Origin: Didemnitutus sp041906465
GTDB lineage: Bacteria; Verrucomicrobiota; Verrucomicrobiia; Opitutales; Opitutaceae
Direction of reading: 5' to 3'
Length of the DNA: 64,000 bases
NCBI GenBank assembly: GCA_041906465.1
Contig: JAYRJE010000023.1
Span: forward strand, 1-64,000
Within the stretch, counting starts at the first letter, position 1. Each line of letters opens with the position of its first letter. The notes beneath the pieces are model-generated. The model was not told where the DNA came from, searched no databases, and worked only from the letters and a program-made list of their open reading frames with translations. Of this stretch, positions 17,213 through 25,005 are shown piece after piece. Made by a program: the position numbers and the translations under genes.

Positions 17213-17611
17213 ATGAAGAAGACCACCAAGAAGGCTGCCGCCCCCGCGGTCGCCGCTCCCAAAGCCACCAAAGCGCCCGCCAAAGCTCCGGCGAAGAAGA
17301 CAGCCACGACCGTCGCACCCGCCGCTCGCCGCAAGTCGGCCGAGCAACCCGAAGCGCCGGCCACGCTGATCACGGCGCGGGTCGACATCGGTTTCGGCAA
17401 TCATCTTTACCTCCGCGGTGAAGGGCCGGGCCTCAGCTGGGATCACGGCATCGCAATGGATTGCATCGCCGCCGATGGCTGGACCTCGACGCTCAAGGGT
17501 GCGAGCGCTCCGGTCGTCTTCAAGGTGCTGATCAACGACCTCACCTGGTGCGCCGGCAACGACTACGTCGTCGAGCCTGGTCAAAGCGTAACGGTCACGC
17601 CGACGTTCTGA
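17213..17611 (+). CDS. Protein with histone H1-like tail and a small beta domain
   Basis: Residues 1-42 are almost entirely Lys, Ala, Pro and Thr (K-K-T-T-K-K-A-A-A-P, A-P-A-K-A-P-A-K-K), like the disordered tail of histone H1 or bacterial H1-like proteins. Residues 50-132 form a compact beta-rich domain (I-T-A-R-V-D-I-G-F-G-N-H-L-Y-L-R-G-E-G-P-G, then W-D-H-G, V-F-K-V-L-I-N-D and ending V-T-V-T-P-T-F), reminiscent of starch-binding CBM20/48-like sandwiches. There is no signal peptide, so it is probably cytosolic. The function is unknown to me; carbohydrate or nucleic-acid binding are both possible. Confidence 0.6.
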   Translation: MKKTTKKAAAPAVAAPKATKAPAKAPAKKTATTVAPAARRKSAEQPEAPATLITARVDIGFGNHLYLRGEGPGLSWDHGIAMDCIAADGWTSTLKGASAPVVFKVLINDLTWCAGNDYVVEPGQSVTVTPTF

Positions 17612-17651
17612 GCGAGTATTCCCAGTAAGGCGGCGATTTCTTCGCGGCCGC

Positions 17652-17673
17652 GGCGCGGACGAAAATCCGCGCC
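17652..17673. terminator. Hairpin between convergent genes
   Basis: GGCGCGGA-CGAAAA-TCCGCGCC is an eight-base perfect stem between the ends of the genes at 17213-17611 and 17680-18420. Its position suits a bidirectional terminator, although no clear T-run flanks it. It may instead belong to the dispersed hairpins of this genome. Confidence 0.45.
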
Positions 17674-17679
17674 CCACCC

Positions 17680-18420
17680 TCAATCCGGATCCGGATTGAT
17701 CGCCAACAACGCAGCGCGGACATCGTCCGCGCTGATTTTTTCTCCGTCCGCCCTCACCGGCTCGAGCACCGTGCAACGGAGCTTCACCCGCGAAAACGGC
17801 CACGGAATGTAGAGCTTGTCCCAGCTGCGCAGGCGCTTCGCGAGCGTGAACTCGGCGCCGAGCAACACCATCGGGGCGTTCAGCCGCCGCGTGACGACGA
17901 GCACGCCCGGCTCGACCACATACATCGGTCCGCGCGGGCCGTCCGGCGTGATGCCGATGTCGTGCCCTTCGCGCATGCGCTCGATGAGCAGCCGCGCGGC
18001 CTCGCGGCCGAGATTGCTGCTCGAGCCGCGCACCGGATGGATGCCGATCATCCGGTAAAACGCCGCGAGCCATGCGCCATCTTTGCTCGCGCTCACGAGC
18101 CCGTAGACGCGCCGCTGCGTGCGGAAACGGCGGAAAAACTCCGGCGAGAGAAACAGCCGATTGTGCCAGAGCACGATCGCGGCCGGCACGTCGGACTTCG
18201 AAAGCCGTTTCACCGTCTCGGCGTCGGCTTCGAGCCGCAGCGTGCGCACCCACACGCGCAACAGCGCCGCCACGCACCACAACGCCGCGCGCCGCCAGCC
18301 GCGCACTTCGTTGATGAGGTCTGAGGTCGGTGTTTCCAGAATCCTGTTTATGCGCGGAACGGTGCCAATCCGCCAAGATAAAGTTGTGTCGGACGCTGCC
18401 CACGAAATCCACGAATTCAT
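17680..18420 (-). CDS. DUF374-family lysophospholipid-type acyltransferase
   Basis: The protein shows the PlsC/LPLAT-like block L-W-H-N-R-L-F-L-S-P-E and, downstream, I-T-P-D-G-P-R-G-P-M-Y, both typical of DUF374 proteins (about 210-240 residues), which are placed near Kdo2-lipid A acyltransferases. It has one N-terminal hydrophobic segment. The start is uncertain: the ATG at 18420 and the next eight codons are part of an inverted-repeat arm (18398-18431), so a GTG at 18306, just before R-G-W-R-R, is a real alternative that keeps the membrane segment. Confidence 0.75.
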   Translation of the reverse strand: MNSWISWAASDTTLSWRIGTVPRINRILETPTSDLINEVRGWRRAALWCVAALLRVWVRTLRLEADAETVKRLSKSDVPAAIVLWHNRLFLSPEFFRRFRTQRRVYGLVSASKDGAWLAAFYRMIGIHPVRGSSSNLGREAARLLIERMREGHDIGITPDGPRGPMYVVEPGVLVVTRRLNAPMVLLGAEFTLAKRLRSWDKLYIPWPFSRVKLRCTVLEPVRADGEKISADDVRAALLAINPDPD

Positions 18421-18649
18421 ACGAGAAAGTCGCAGCTAAATCCTATCCCCGAGATGGGCGGACACATCCCCGTGCCTTCACGCAGCCGAAACGGAGCAAG
18501 ATCGATCGCGTTTTTCTGACTAGGTGTGTCTACGCGGACAGAGGGACCTAGCCGCCTGTATTGGCGCTCGATCGCACAGAATTGATCGAACGAAGAGCGA
18601 TCGCGAACGGCGTTGCGCCTTTCGTGTTCATTCGTGTGTTTCGTGGGCA
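18398..18649. repeat. Dispersed inverted repeat, CACGAA family, split copy
   Basis: The left arm (18398-18431, core GCCCACGAAATCCACGAATT) and right arm (18620-18649, core TTCGTGTGTTTCGTGGGC) are complementary but separated by about 190 bases that belong to neither arm. The related copy at 676-784 has the arms almost adjacent. The interior holds no gene that I can see. The arms bracket the space between the divergent starts of the acyltransferase gene and the gene at 18660. Confidence 0.65.
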
Positions 18650-18659
18650 AGTCCTACGC

Positions 18660-19193
18660 ATGTCTGCCCTCCCGCCCTGCCCTTTTCTGCCCGCGCCTCC
18701 GCCCGCCATGGACGCCGGCGCGCTCACGGCCCACGGCGAGGCGCGCGACGCCGCCTTCTACCTCACCGCGCTGACTTACGGCCACTATCTCTGGCAACGC
18801 GGCCTCGCCGCGCGCGCCACCCTGTGTCTCGATCGCGCGCTCGGCGCGGATTTGCGCGGCGACGAATCCGTCCTGCACGACTGGCCGTTGCCTTACGCGG
18901 CAATGCGCTGGTTTCTCGCGCACACGCCCTCGGACGTCTTCATCGGCAACCCGCGCGTGCATTTCCAGCATCTCGCCGATCGCATGAACGAGCCGCGCCG
19001 CGACCAGCGCCGCTGGCGCGCCTGGGCGTGCTGGGCCATCGCGCGGGCGACACGGCCCGAGTGGCCGGCCGACCCGAAGCACCGCGTCGTCGAACCCACG
19101 CTAGACGAGATCGCGTCCCGTCTCGCCCGTCACGGCATCGCCGGCGAAGTCGAACTCTGGCGAAGCGCGCTCAACGCGTCGTCCTCACGCTGA
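18660..19193 (+). CDS. Conserved-looking protein of unknown function
   Basis: The 177-residue protein is Ala/Arg-rich and helical, with many aromatic residues (Y-G-H-Y-L-W-Q-R-G, P-Y-A-A-M-R-W-F-L-A-H, F-I-G-N-P-R-V-H-F-Q-H-L-A-D-R-M, R-W-R-A-W-A-C-W-A). There is no signal peptide or membrane segment. The start at 18660 lies 11 bases after the right arm of the inverted repeat; the longer frame from 18561 runs through that arm and is unlikely. I recognise no family, and the context gives no clue. Confidence 0.55.
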   Translation: MSALPPCPFLPAPPPAMDAGALTAHGEARDAAFYLTALTYGHYLWQRGLAARATLCLDRALGADLRGDESVLHDWPLPYAAMRWFLAHTPSDVFIGNPRVHFQHLADRMNEPRRDQRRWRAWACWAIARATRPEWPADPKHRVVEPTLDEIASRLARHGIAGEVELWRSALNASSSR

Positions 19194-19326
19194 CGTTCCT
19201 CCCAGGGTGCAGCGCGTTGCTCCGCGCGCTGCGGGACTCTCGCTCGCGAAAAGCGCGTCGGGCCAACGCGCTCCTCCTCACAACCGATCGCCCCGCAGGT
19301 TCGAATCTCGACCCCTATAAAGTGAT

Positions 19327-19358
19327 AACCGGCCCGGCGCTAAGCGCCGCGGCCGGTT
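19327..19358. terminator. Strong hairpin between convergent genes
   Basis: AACCGGCC ... GGCCGGTT encloses an inner GCGC-TAA-GCGC pairing, giving a long GC-rich stem. It separates the gene ending at 19193 from the ferredoxin gene that ends at 19387 on the other strand, so it is a likely bidirectional terminator. Confidence 0.6.
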
Positions 19359-19386
19359 GAACACACGAACTAACACACAAATTGGT

Positions 19387-19620
19387 TTACTCGCCGTCGT
19401 CGCCGATCGAGGCGGTCGCGCAGCTGTCGATCGCTTCCTTGCACTTGGCGATCTCTTCCTCGGTCACCGGCTGCTTGCTGACGAACGACGTGCCCGTCTC
19501 CTCGTTGCGCGCGAAATTTTCCGGCGCGATCACGCGGCACTGGTCGCAGTCGATGCAGCTGGAGTCGACATAGAAGCGACCCGCGACGTTGTAGGAGAGA
19601 CGATCAGTGAGAGTGGCCAT
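19387..19620 (-). CDS. Small 4Fe-4S ferredoxin
   Basis: The 77-residue protein has C-I-D-C-D-Q-C near residue 22 and a fourth Cys in I-D-S-C-A-T-A-S-I near the C-terminus, enough for one [4Fe-4S] cluster. The usual Cys-Pro after the last Cys is Cys-Ala. The body is acidic (E-E-T-G, E-E-E-I, D-D-G-E), as expected for an electron carrier. It is transcribed away from nuoA, with 217 bases between the two starts. Because that operon lacks nuoE/F/G, this ferredoxin is a candidate electron donor. The start is the ATG at 19620. Confidence 0.85.
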   Translation of the reverse strand: MATLTDRLSYNVAGRFYVDSSCIDCDQCRVIAPENFARNEETGTSFVSKQPVTEEEIAKCKEAIDSCATASIGDDGE

Positions 19621-19837
19621 GGTGGAGAAAAGTGACGCGGACACTGTAGCGCATCACGGCGCGGTGCGCTCCCCACGCTTTGCCGGGCACTTCGCGTTTC
19701 TTGGCGAGATGGTATTAGTTGCAACCGGGCTAATCGGCTCCCCCGGCCAATCGATGATTAGCTTCTGACAATTAACGGAACGGTTCCGGCGTTGAATAGA
19801 AGTTGGCAGATTCCGAAGCTGGCTTTACCAAAAAAAC

Positions 19838-20209
19838 ATGAACGGCCATTCCCACGCATTCCTGGCCCTCTTTCTCGGCGTCGCTGTCGCCTTCCCGCTG
19901 ATTCTTTTGGGTGTCGCTCAGCTCTGGGTGCGGTTCTTCCAACCCGCCAAGCCCAACGCGCTCAAGAATGCGGTCTATGAGTGCGGTCTTCCTCCCCAGG
20001 GCGAATCCTGGATCCAGTTCAAGGCGCACTATTATCTCTACGCGATTCTCTTCCTGATCTTCGACGTCGAGGTGCTGTTCCTCCTGCCCTTCGCCGTCGC
20101 CTTCACCGGCCTGCCCGCGGGCGCCCTGTTCGCGATGCTGGTGTTCATCCTTCTTCTTGCCGAAGGCCTCGTCTGGGCCTGGGCACGCGGTCACCTCAAC
20201 TGGAAATGA
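19838..20209 (+). CDS. nuoA: NADH-quinone oxidoreductase subunit A
   Basis: The 123-residue membrane subunit has three transmembrane helices and the conserved Y-E-C-G-L-P-P-Q-G-E-S-W loop, followed by F-K-A-H-Y-Y-L-Y-A-I-L-F-L-I-F-D-V-E. It sits at the junction between the hydrophilic and membrane arms of complex I. Its stop overlaps the nuoB start as ATGA. It is the first gene of the operon; the 217-base leader upstream contains a near-palindrome CGGAACGGTTCCG, but no clear promoter could be picked. Confidence 0.97.
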   Translation: MNGHSHAFLALFLGVAVAFPLILLGVAQLWVRFFQPAKPNALKNAVYECGLPPQGESWIQFKAHYYLYAILFLIFDVEVLFLLPFAVAFTGLPAGALFAMLVFILLLAEGLVWAWARGHLNWK

Positions 20210-20874
20210 GCGACGCTCCCTCCACGCCAACTCCGACGCCGTTCCCGGCCGCCGGAAACATCTCCGACGCAGAGCGCGAAGAGCTCCGCCGCCACGGCAT
20301 CCTGCTCACCTCGCTCGAGGAGCTCTACAACTGGGGCCGCGCCAACTCCATCTGGCCGCTCCAGTTCGGCCTCGCCTGCTGCGCGATCGAGATGATCGCC
20401 GCCGCAACCGCTCGCTTCGACATCGCCCGCTTCGGCGCCGAGATTTTCCGCCCTTCCCCGCGCCAGGCCGATCTCATGATCGTCTCGGGCACCGTCACCA
20501 AGAAGATGGCGCCGAACGTCGTCCGCCTCTGGAACCAGATGCCGGAGCCGAAATACTGCATCGCGATGGGCGCGTGCGCGATTTCCGGCGGCCCCTTCAA
20601 GCAGGGCTACAACGTCCTCAAGGGCGTCGACCGCTTCATCCCGGTCGACATCTACATCCCCGGCTGCCCGCCGCGCCCCGAGGCGCTGCTCAACGGCCTG
20701 ATCGAACTGCAGAAGAAGATCCAGGCGGAGAAGGTCGCCGGCCCGCAGGCCGCCAAACACCTGCGCTCCGACGTGCAAAGCGAGTTCCCCGTCCCCGAAT
20801 ACGGCGAGCACGACATCGTGCCCTCGAAAAATCCCGACGTGTGGTCGCCGCCGTCGCTCCCGCGCAAGGCCTGA
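20206..20874 (+). CDS. nuoB: NADH-quinone oxidoreductase subunit B
   Basis: The 222-residue hydrophilic subunit carries the N2 [4Fe-4S] ligands: the tandem Cys pair in L-A-C-C-A-I-E-M, M-G-A-C-A-I-S-G-G and P-G-C-P-P-R-P-E-A. Cluster N2 passes electrons to quinone. The N-terminus has a short Pro/Thr-rich extension. It starts inside the nuoA stop (ATGA) and is followed by nuoC after three bases. Confidence 0.97.
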   Translation: MSDAPSTPTPTPFPAAGNISDAEREELRRHGILLTSLEELYNWGRANSIWPLQFGLACCAIEMIAAATARFDIARFGAEIFRPSPRQADLMIVSGTVTKKMAPNVVRLWNQMPEPKYCIAMGACAISGGPFKQGYNVLKGVDRFIPVDIYIPGCPPRPEALLNGLIELQKKIQAEKVAGPQAAKHLRSDVQSEFPVPEYGEHDIVPSKNPDVWSPPSLPRKA

Positions 20875-20877
20875 GCC

Positions 20878-21558
20878 ATGGAAACGCTCGAACAAATCCG
20901 CGATCGCATCGCCGCGCGCTTCCCCGGCGCCCAGGTCTCGATCCAGCTCAATCCCGGCGCCGCCGCCGAGCACTCGCTGCTCATCGACTCGAAGCTCGGC
21001 CGCGACATCGCGCTCTTCCTGCGCGACGACGAAGCGCTGCAACTCGACTACTGCTCCAACGCCACCGGCGTCGACTGGCTCGACAAGGAAGTCGTCGACG
21101 TGAAAAAGACCACCGTCCCCGATCCCGCCGGCGGTCCGGCCAAGGTCGTGGAAGAGAAAACCAAGCGCACCGAGCCCGGCTATCTCGAGGCCGTCTATCA
21201 CCTTTACTCGATGGCGCTGCGGCACGGCCCGGTCGTCATTCGCATGCGCACCGGCAACCGCAGCGACAACGTGAAGCTCCCCTCGCTCACGCCCGTGTGG
21301 AAATCCTGCGACTTCCAGGAGCGCGAGATCTTCGATCTCTACGGCATCGTCTTCGAAGGTCACCCGGACCTCCGCCGCCTGCTGATGTGGGACGAGTTCA
21401 AGGATCACCCGATGCGCAAGGACTACGTCTCGCCGGACGACTTTGAATACGAGCCGACCCCGCACGACGCCGTCCTCGCCCGCGCCAAGGTCCACTATCC
21501 GGCTCCGCCGCCCGCCGCACCGGCCGCACCCGCGCCTTCTTCGGAGGTGAAGCCATGA
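20878..21558 (+). CDS. nuoC: NADH-quinone oxidoreductase subunit C
   Basis: The 226-residue protein is a separate 30-kDa subunit, not fused to NuoD. The signature is seen in C-D-F-Q-E-R-E-I-F-D-L-Y-G-I-V-F-E-G-H-P-D-L and W-D-E-F-K-D-H-P-M-R-K-D-Y. A Lys/Glu/Pro-rich insertion near residues 75-100 and an Ala/Pro C-terminal tail are unusual. Its stop overlaps the nuoD start (ATGA). Confidence 0.96.
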   Translation: METLEQIRDRIAARFPGAQVSIQLNPGAAAEHSLLIDSKLGRDIALFLRDDEALQLDYCSNATGVDWLDKEVVDVKKTTVPDPAGGPAKVVEEKTKRTEPGYLEAVYHLYSMALRHGPVVIRMRTGNRSDNVKLPSLTPVWKSCDFQEREIFDLYGIVFEGHPDLRRLLMWDEFKDHPMRKDYVSPDDFEYEPTPHDAVLARAKVHYPAPPPAAPAAPAPSSEVKP

Positions 21559-22727
21559 GCCTCTCGCCATTCTCCAACTTCACCTCGCATCAGGGCCCGA
21601 CCGTCCGCGCCGTGAAGGACCCGTTCCACGGCGACCTCCTCGAGGTCTCGATGGGACCGCAGCACCCGTCGACCCACGGCGTGTTCCGCATGGTCGTCAC
21701 GCTCGACGGCGAACAGATCGTGAAGCTGAAGCCCGTCTTCGGCTACCTGCACCGCAACCACGAGAAAATCGCCGAAACGACGAGCTACCTCGGCTCGATG
21801 CCCTACACGGACCGACTCGACTACCTCTGCTCGATGTCGACCAACTGGGCCTACGCGATGGCGGTCGAGAAACTCGCCGGCCAAGCCGTGCCCGACCGCG
21901 CGCAATACCTCCGCGTCATCCTCGCGGAAATGACGCGCCTGGTGAACCACACCTGCCTCGTCGGCTTCCTCTTCAACGACCTCGGCACCTCGTTCACGCC
22001 GCTCCTCTACGGCTTCCGCGAGCGCGAGAAGTTCCTCGACCTCTTCGAGGCGCTCAGCGGCTCGCGCATGATGTGCAACTTCCAGCGCTTCGGCGGCTGC
22101 CGCGTCGATCCGTCGCCCGAGTGGCTCGCCGCCGCGCAGAAGCTCGTGGCCGATTACCCGCGCTTCCTCGACGAGTGGGAGCAGATGCTCACCGGCAACG
22201 AGATCATGCTCGCCCGCACGCAGGGCATCGGCGTGCTCGACGCGAAGAAAGCCATCAACGCCGGCATCACCGGCCCGTGCCTCCGCGCCTCCGGCTACAA
22301 CTACGATCTGCGCAAGGTCGACGGCTACGGCTTCTACCCGCGCTTCGACTTCCGCGTGCCGCTCGGCGCGCACGGCGACACTTACGACCGCTACATGCTC
22401 CGCATCCTCGAAATGCGCGAGTCGGTCAAAATCCTCGAGCAAGCCTTCCGCGATCTCCCCGCCGGCCCCGTCATGGACCCGAAGGCAAAGATCCGCGGCT
22501 TCCGCCCGAAAGCCGGCGAAGCCTACGGCCGCATCGAGGGCCCGAAGGGCGAACTCGGTTTCTATCTCATCAGCGACGGCACGCCGAATCCTTACCGTTA
22601 CCGCGTCCGTCCTCCCACCCTCATCAACCTGACGCTGCTCGAGGAGATGTGCCTCGGCCACACCATCGCCGACTCCGTCGTCATCCTCGGCAGCATCGAC
22701 ATCGTCCTCGGAGAAGTGGACCGATGA
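21555..22727 (+). CDS. nuoD: NADH-quinone oxidoreductase subunit D
   Basis: The 390-residue 49-kDa subunit contains M-G-P-Q-H-P-S-T-H-G-V-F-R and G-Y-L-H-R-N-H-E-K-I-A-E, the region lining the quinone cavity together with NuoB. The length is normal. Its TGA overlaps the ATG of a small repeat-encoded frame (22724-22870) that separates it from nuoI. Confidence 0.97.
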   Translation: MSLSPFSNFTSHQGPTVRAVKDPFHGDLLEVSMGPQHPSTHGVFRMVVTLDGEQIVKLKPVFGYLHRNHEKIAETTSYLGSMPYTDRLDYLCSMSTNWAYAMAVEKLAGQAVPDRAQYLRVILAEMTRLVNHTCLVGFLFNDLGTSFTPLLYGFREREKFLDLFEALSGSRMMCNFQRFGGCRVDPSPEWLAAAQKLVADYPRFLDEWEQMLTGNEIMLARTQGIGVLDAKKAINAGITGPCLRASGYNYDLRKVDGYGFYPRFDFRVPLGAHGDTYDRYMLRILEMRESVKILEQAFRDLPAGPVMDPKAKIRGFRPKAGEAYGRIEGPKGELGFYLISDGTPNPYRYRVRPPTLINLTLLEEMCLGHTIADSVVILGSIDIVLGEVDR

Positions 22728-22870
22728 ACGCATTCTCGATTTTCGATTCTCGATTTTCGATTGGCGGCTCCGCCGCCCGTCGGAACCGCGCGTCGAGCGG
22801 CATCGGCCGCGCGCGGAGCTTCGAGCAGTCCGCAAATCCAAAATCGAAAATCCAAAATCGAAAATTCTAA
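22724..22870 (+). CDS. Repeat-encoded mini-ORF between nuoD and nuoI (48 codons)
   Basis: The ATG lies in the overlap ATGA with the nuoD stop, preceded by GGAG at 22710-22713. The frame runs without a stop across the whole inverted-repeat element and ends in TAA one base before the nuoI ATG (TAACATG). The peptide reads F-S-I-F-D-S-R-F-S-I from the left arm and N-P-K-S-K-I-Q-N-R-K-F from the right arm. It may be a real peptide or only a translational bridge that keeps ribosomes coupled to nuoI. Nothing else supports a protein function. Confidence 0.35.
   Translation: MNAFSIFDSRFSIGGSAARRNRASSGIGRARSFEQSANPKSKIQNRKF
22735..22866. repeat. Inverted repeat, GATTTTCGATT family, copy 1
   Basis: The AT-rich left arm (CTCGATTTTCGATTCTCGAT and on) is complementary to the right arm (AAATCCAAAATCGAAAATCC and on) around a GC-rich interior of about 70 bases. 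A second copy lies at 24892-24997. The arms stand out from the GC-rich operon. No transposase is encoded. Confidence 0.8.
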
Positions 22871-22871
22871 C

Positions 22872-23597
22872 ATGCTCGGCACCGGACTCCTCAAAGGCCT
22901 CGCCGTCACCGCGAAGAACTTCGTCGGCAGCTACACCACGCCCGAGCGCATGGTGACTGTCTCGTATCCCGAAGAAAAAGCGCCCATCGGCGAAAATTAC
23001 CGCAGCTTCCCCTTCCTCGTCTGCGAAACGCAGGACGACCCGATGGGCACGCTGCGCTGCGTCGCCTGCCAGATCTGCGAGAAGGAATGCCCGCCGCAGT
23101 GCATCTACATCGAGAAATCGAAGGACAAGAAGCCCGACGCCACCGGCAAGCAGCAGTTCTATCCCGCGATTTTCGACATCGACACGTCCGTGTGCATGAG
23201 CTGCGGCATCTGCGCCGAGGTCTGCCCGTTCGACTCGATCAAGATGGACAAGGTTTTCGAGGTCGCGCCCTCGAACCGCTTCGAAGGCCTCCTGCTCAAG
23301 CGCGAGCAGCTCGCCAAGTCGAACGCCTACTACAACGAGATTCGCCCGGCTGAAGCTTCCGAAGTCGACGCCCGCCTCGCCGCCGACCGCAAAGCCGCCG
23401 AGGAAAAGGCCAAGGCCGCCGCTGCCGCTGCTGCCGCCAAAGCTGCCGCTGCGAAAGCCGCGCCCGCTGCTCCGGCAACTCCGGCCGCCACCGCTCCCGC
23501 TTCCACCCCCGCGCCTGCCGCCCCCGCCGCTGCTGTTAAACCTTCACCCGCCCCCGCGCCCAGCGCGTCGGCTCTTCAGCCGCCCGCCGCCTCATGA
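22872..23597 (+). CDS. nuoI: NADH-quinone oxidoreductase subunit I with Ala/Pro-rich tail
   Basis: The 241-residue subunit has two [4Fe-4S] motifs, C-V-A-C-Q-I-C-E-K-E-C-P and C-M-S-C-G-I-C-A-E-V-C-P, which hold clusters N6a and N6b. After about residue 165 there is a long tail of Ala, Lys and then Ala/Pro (about 75 residues) not found in usual NuoI proteins. The start ATG at 22872 follows directly on the repeat element and has no visible Shine-Dalgarno site. It overlaps nuoH by ATGA. Confidence 0.95.
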   Translation: MLGTGLLKGLAVTAKNFVGSYTTPERMVTVSYPEEKAPIGENYRSFPFLVCETQDDPMGTLRCVACQICEKECPPQCIYIEKSKDKKPDATGKQQFYPAIFDIDTSVCMSCGICAEVCPFDSIKMDKVFEVAPSNRFEGLLLKREQLAKSNAYYNEIRPAEASEVDARLAADRKAAEEKAKAAAAAAAAKAAAAKAAPAAPATPAATAPASTPAPAAPAAAVKPSPAPAPSASALQPPAAS

Positions 23598-24886
23598 GCG
23601 TTCCCGGTCTCTCAGCTCTCAGCTCTTCAATCTCCACTGCCGCGGCGACGACCGCAGCTCCCTCCTCCGCCGACGGCGCCTTCCTCGAGGTCCTGCCGCT
23701 CATCGTGCGCGACGAGATCGTCGGCTGGTTTCCCGATTCGCTGCAGTGGCTAGTCAGCTCGCTGATCACGATCGTCGTCATCCTGACCGTCTTCGGCGTG
23801 TTCTTCGCCTTCACGACGATCGCCGAGCGCAAGCTCCTCTCGCGCCTGCAAAACCGCCTCGGTCCGAACCGCGCCGGCCTGCCCTTCTGGAAAAACGGCC
23901 CGCGCCTCTGGGGCCTCACCCAGCCCTTCGCCGACGCCGTCAAGGCGCTCACGAAGGAGGACGTCGTGCCCGCCACCGCCGACAAGCTCCTGCACTTCCT
24001 CGCGCCCGTCACCATCGTCGCGTTCTCCCTGCTCGGTTACGCCGTGCTGCCCTTCGGCCGCCACATGGTGCCGGTCGATCTCGACGCCGCGATCCTCTAC
24101 TTCTTCGCCGCTGGCGCCGCCACCGAACTCGCCATCTTCATGGCCGGCTGGTCGAGTCGTAACAAATACTCGATCCTCGCCGCCATGCGCGCACTCGCGC
24201 AGCTCATCAGCTACGAGCTGCCGCTGATCCTCTCCGTCGTCCCCGCCATCCTCATCGTCGGCACGCTCTCGACGCAGCAGCTGGTCGAGGCGCAGGGCGG
24301 CTGGTTGTTCGGCTTCCTCCCGCAATGGCACGTCTTCACCCCGTGGGGCTTCGCGGGCTTCCTGATCTTCCTCGTCGCCGCGCTGGCCGAGAGCAATCGC
24401 TCGCCGTTCGACTTGCCCGAAGCCGAGTCCGAGCTCATCGCCGGCCACCTCACCGAATACTCCGGCTTCAAATACGCGCTGTTCTTCATGGCCGAATATT
24501 TCGGCCTCTTCGCCCTGAGCGGCCTCGGCATCACGGTCTTCCTCGGCGGCTGGCAGGCGCCGTTCCCCTTCCTCGAGTTCATCCCGTCGTATCTCTGGTT
24601 CATGGGGAAACTCATCGTGATGGTCGTCTTCTTCATCTGGATCCGCGGCACGCTGCTGCGCCTCCGCATCGACCAGCTCACGCGCCTCGCCTGGCAATTC
24701 CTCGTGCCGCTGGCGCTGATCAACCTCGCTAACGCCGCCTTCTGGGCGCTGACCACCTCGTGGACCGGCCCGCTCCAAGCCGCCCGCTGGGCGATCTCCG
24801 CCGCGATCATCATCGTGCCTTTCCTCGTGATCAGCCGTCGCCTCAACAAGGGCCGCGCGCCCCGCTCTTACCGCTACGCGCAATGA
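23594..24886 (+). CDS. nuoH: NADH-quinone oxidoreductase subunit H
   Basis: The 430-residue subunit has eight or more membrane helices. Conserved blocks include A-E-R-K-L-L-S-R-L-Q-N-R-L-G-P-N-R, W-G-L-T-Q-P-F-A-D-A-V-K and D-L-P-E-A-E-S-E-L-I-A-G-H-L-T-E-Y-S, which form the quinone chamber and the E-channel. The first 40 residues (Ser/Ala/Thr-rich) are an extension. It lies after nuoI, whereas many operons have H before I. The stop overlaps a mini-ORF start (ATGA). Confidence 0.96.
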   Translation: MSVPGLSALSSSISTAAATTAAPSSADGAFLEVLPLIVRDEIVGWFPDSLQWLVSSLITIVVILTVFGVFFAFTTIAERKLLSRLQNRLGPNRAGLPFWKNGPRLWGLTQPFADAVKALTKEDVVPATADKLLHFLAPVTIVAFSLLGYAVLPFGRHMVPVDLDAAILYFFAAGAATELAIFMAGWSSRNKYSILAAMRALAQLISYELPLILSVVPAILIVGTLSTQQLVEAQGGWLFGFLPQWHVFTPWGFAGFLIFLVAALAESNRSPFDLPEAESELIAGHLTEYSGFKYALFFMAEYFGLFALSGLGITVFLGGWQAPFPFLEFIPSYLWFMGKLIVMVVFFIWIRGTLLRLRIDQLTRLAWQFLVPLALINLANAAFWALTTSWTGPLQAARWAISAAIIIVPFLVISRRLNKGRAPRSYRYAQ

Positions 24887-25005
24887 AATTTTTGATTTTC
24901 GATTCTCGATTTTCGATTTCCCGCACCGCGCCGAACGCCGGGTGCGCGATCTCGAATGTCCGGCCAATCGAAAATCGAGAATCCAAAATCGAAAATCTCT
25001 CGTGA
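24883..25005 (+). CDS. Repeat-encoded mini-ORF between nuoH and nuoJ (40 codons)
   Basis: The ATG overlaps the nuoH stop (ATGA) and the TGA overlaps the nuoJ GTG start (GTGA), so the frame links the two genes base for base. It traverses an inverted-repeat element completely and encodes F-L-I-F-D-S-R-F-S-I from the left arm and I-E-N-R-E-S-K-I-E-N-L-S from the right. The same arm-derived words occur in the mini-ORF at 22724. It is a coupling bridge or an uncharacterised peptide. Confidence 0.35.
   Translation: MKFLIFDSRFSISRTAPNAGCAISNVRPIENRESKIENLS
24892..24997. repeat. Inverted repeat, GATTTTCGATT family, copy 2
   Basis: The left arm GATTTTCGATTCTCGATTTT continues to CGATT, and the right arm starts AATCGAAAATCGAGAATCCA and ends AAAATCGAAAATC. 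They pair over about 25-30 bases around a GC-rich interior of about 45 bases. It matches the arms of the copy at 22735-22866, but the interior differs. Confidence 0.8.

Noticed and set aside
19296..19306. GGTTCGAATC resembling a tRNA T loop, considered as a tRNA or tmRNA fragment or attachment site
   Set aside because: The flanking bases GCAGG and CTCGA do not pair as a T stem, and no acceptor or anticodon arm is found nearby.
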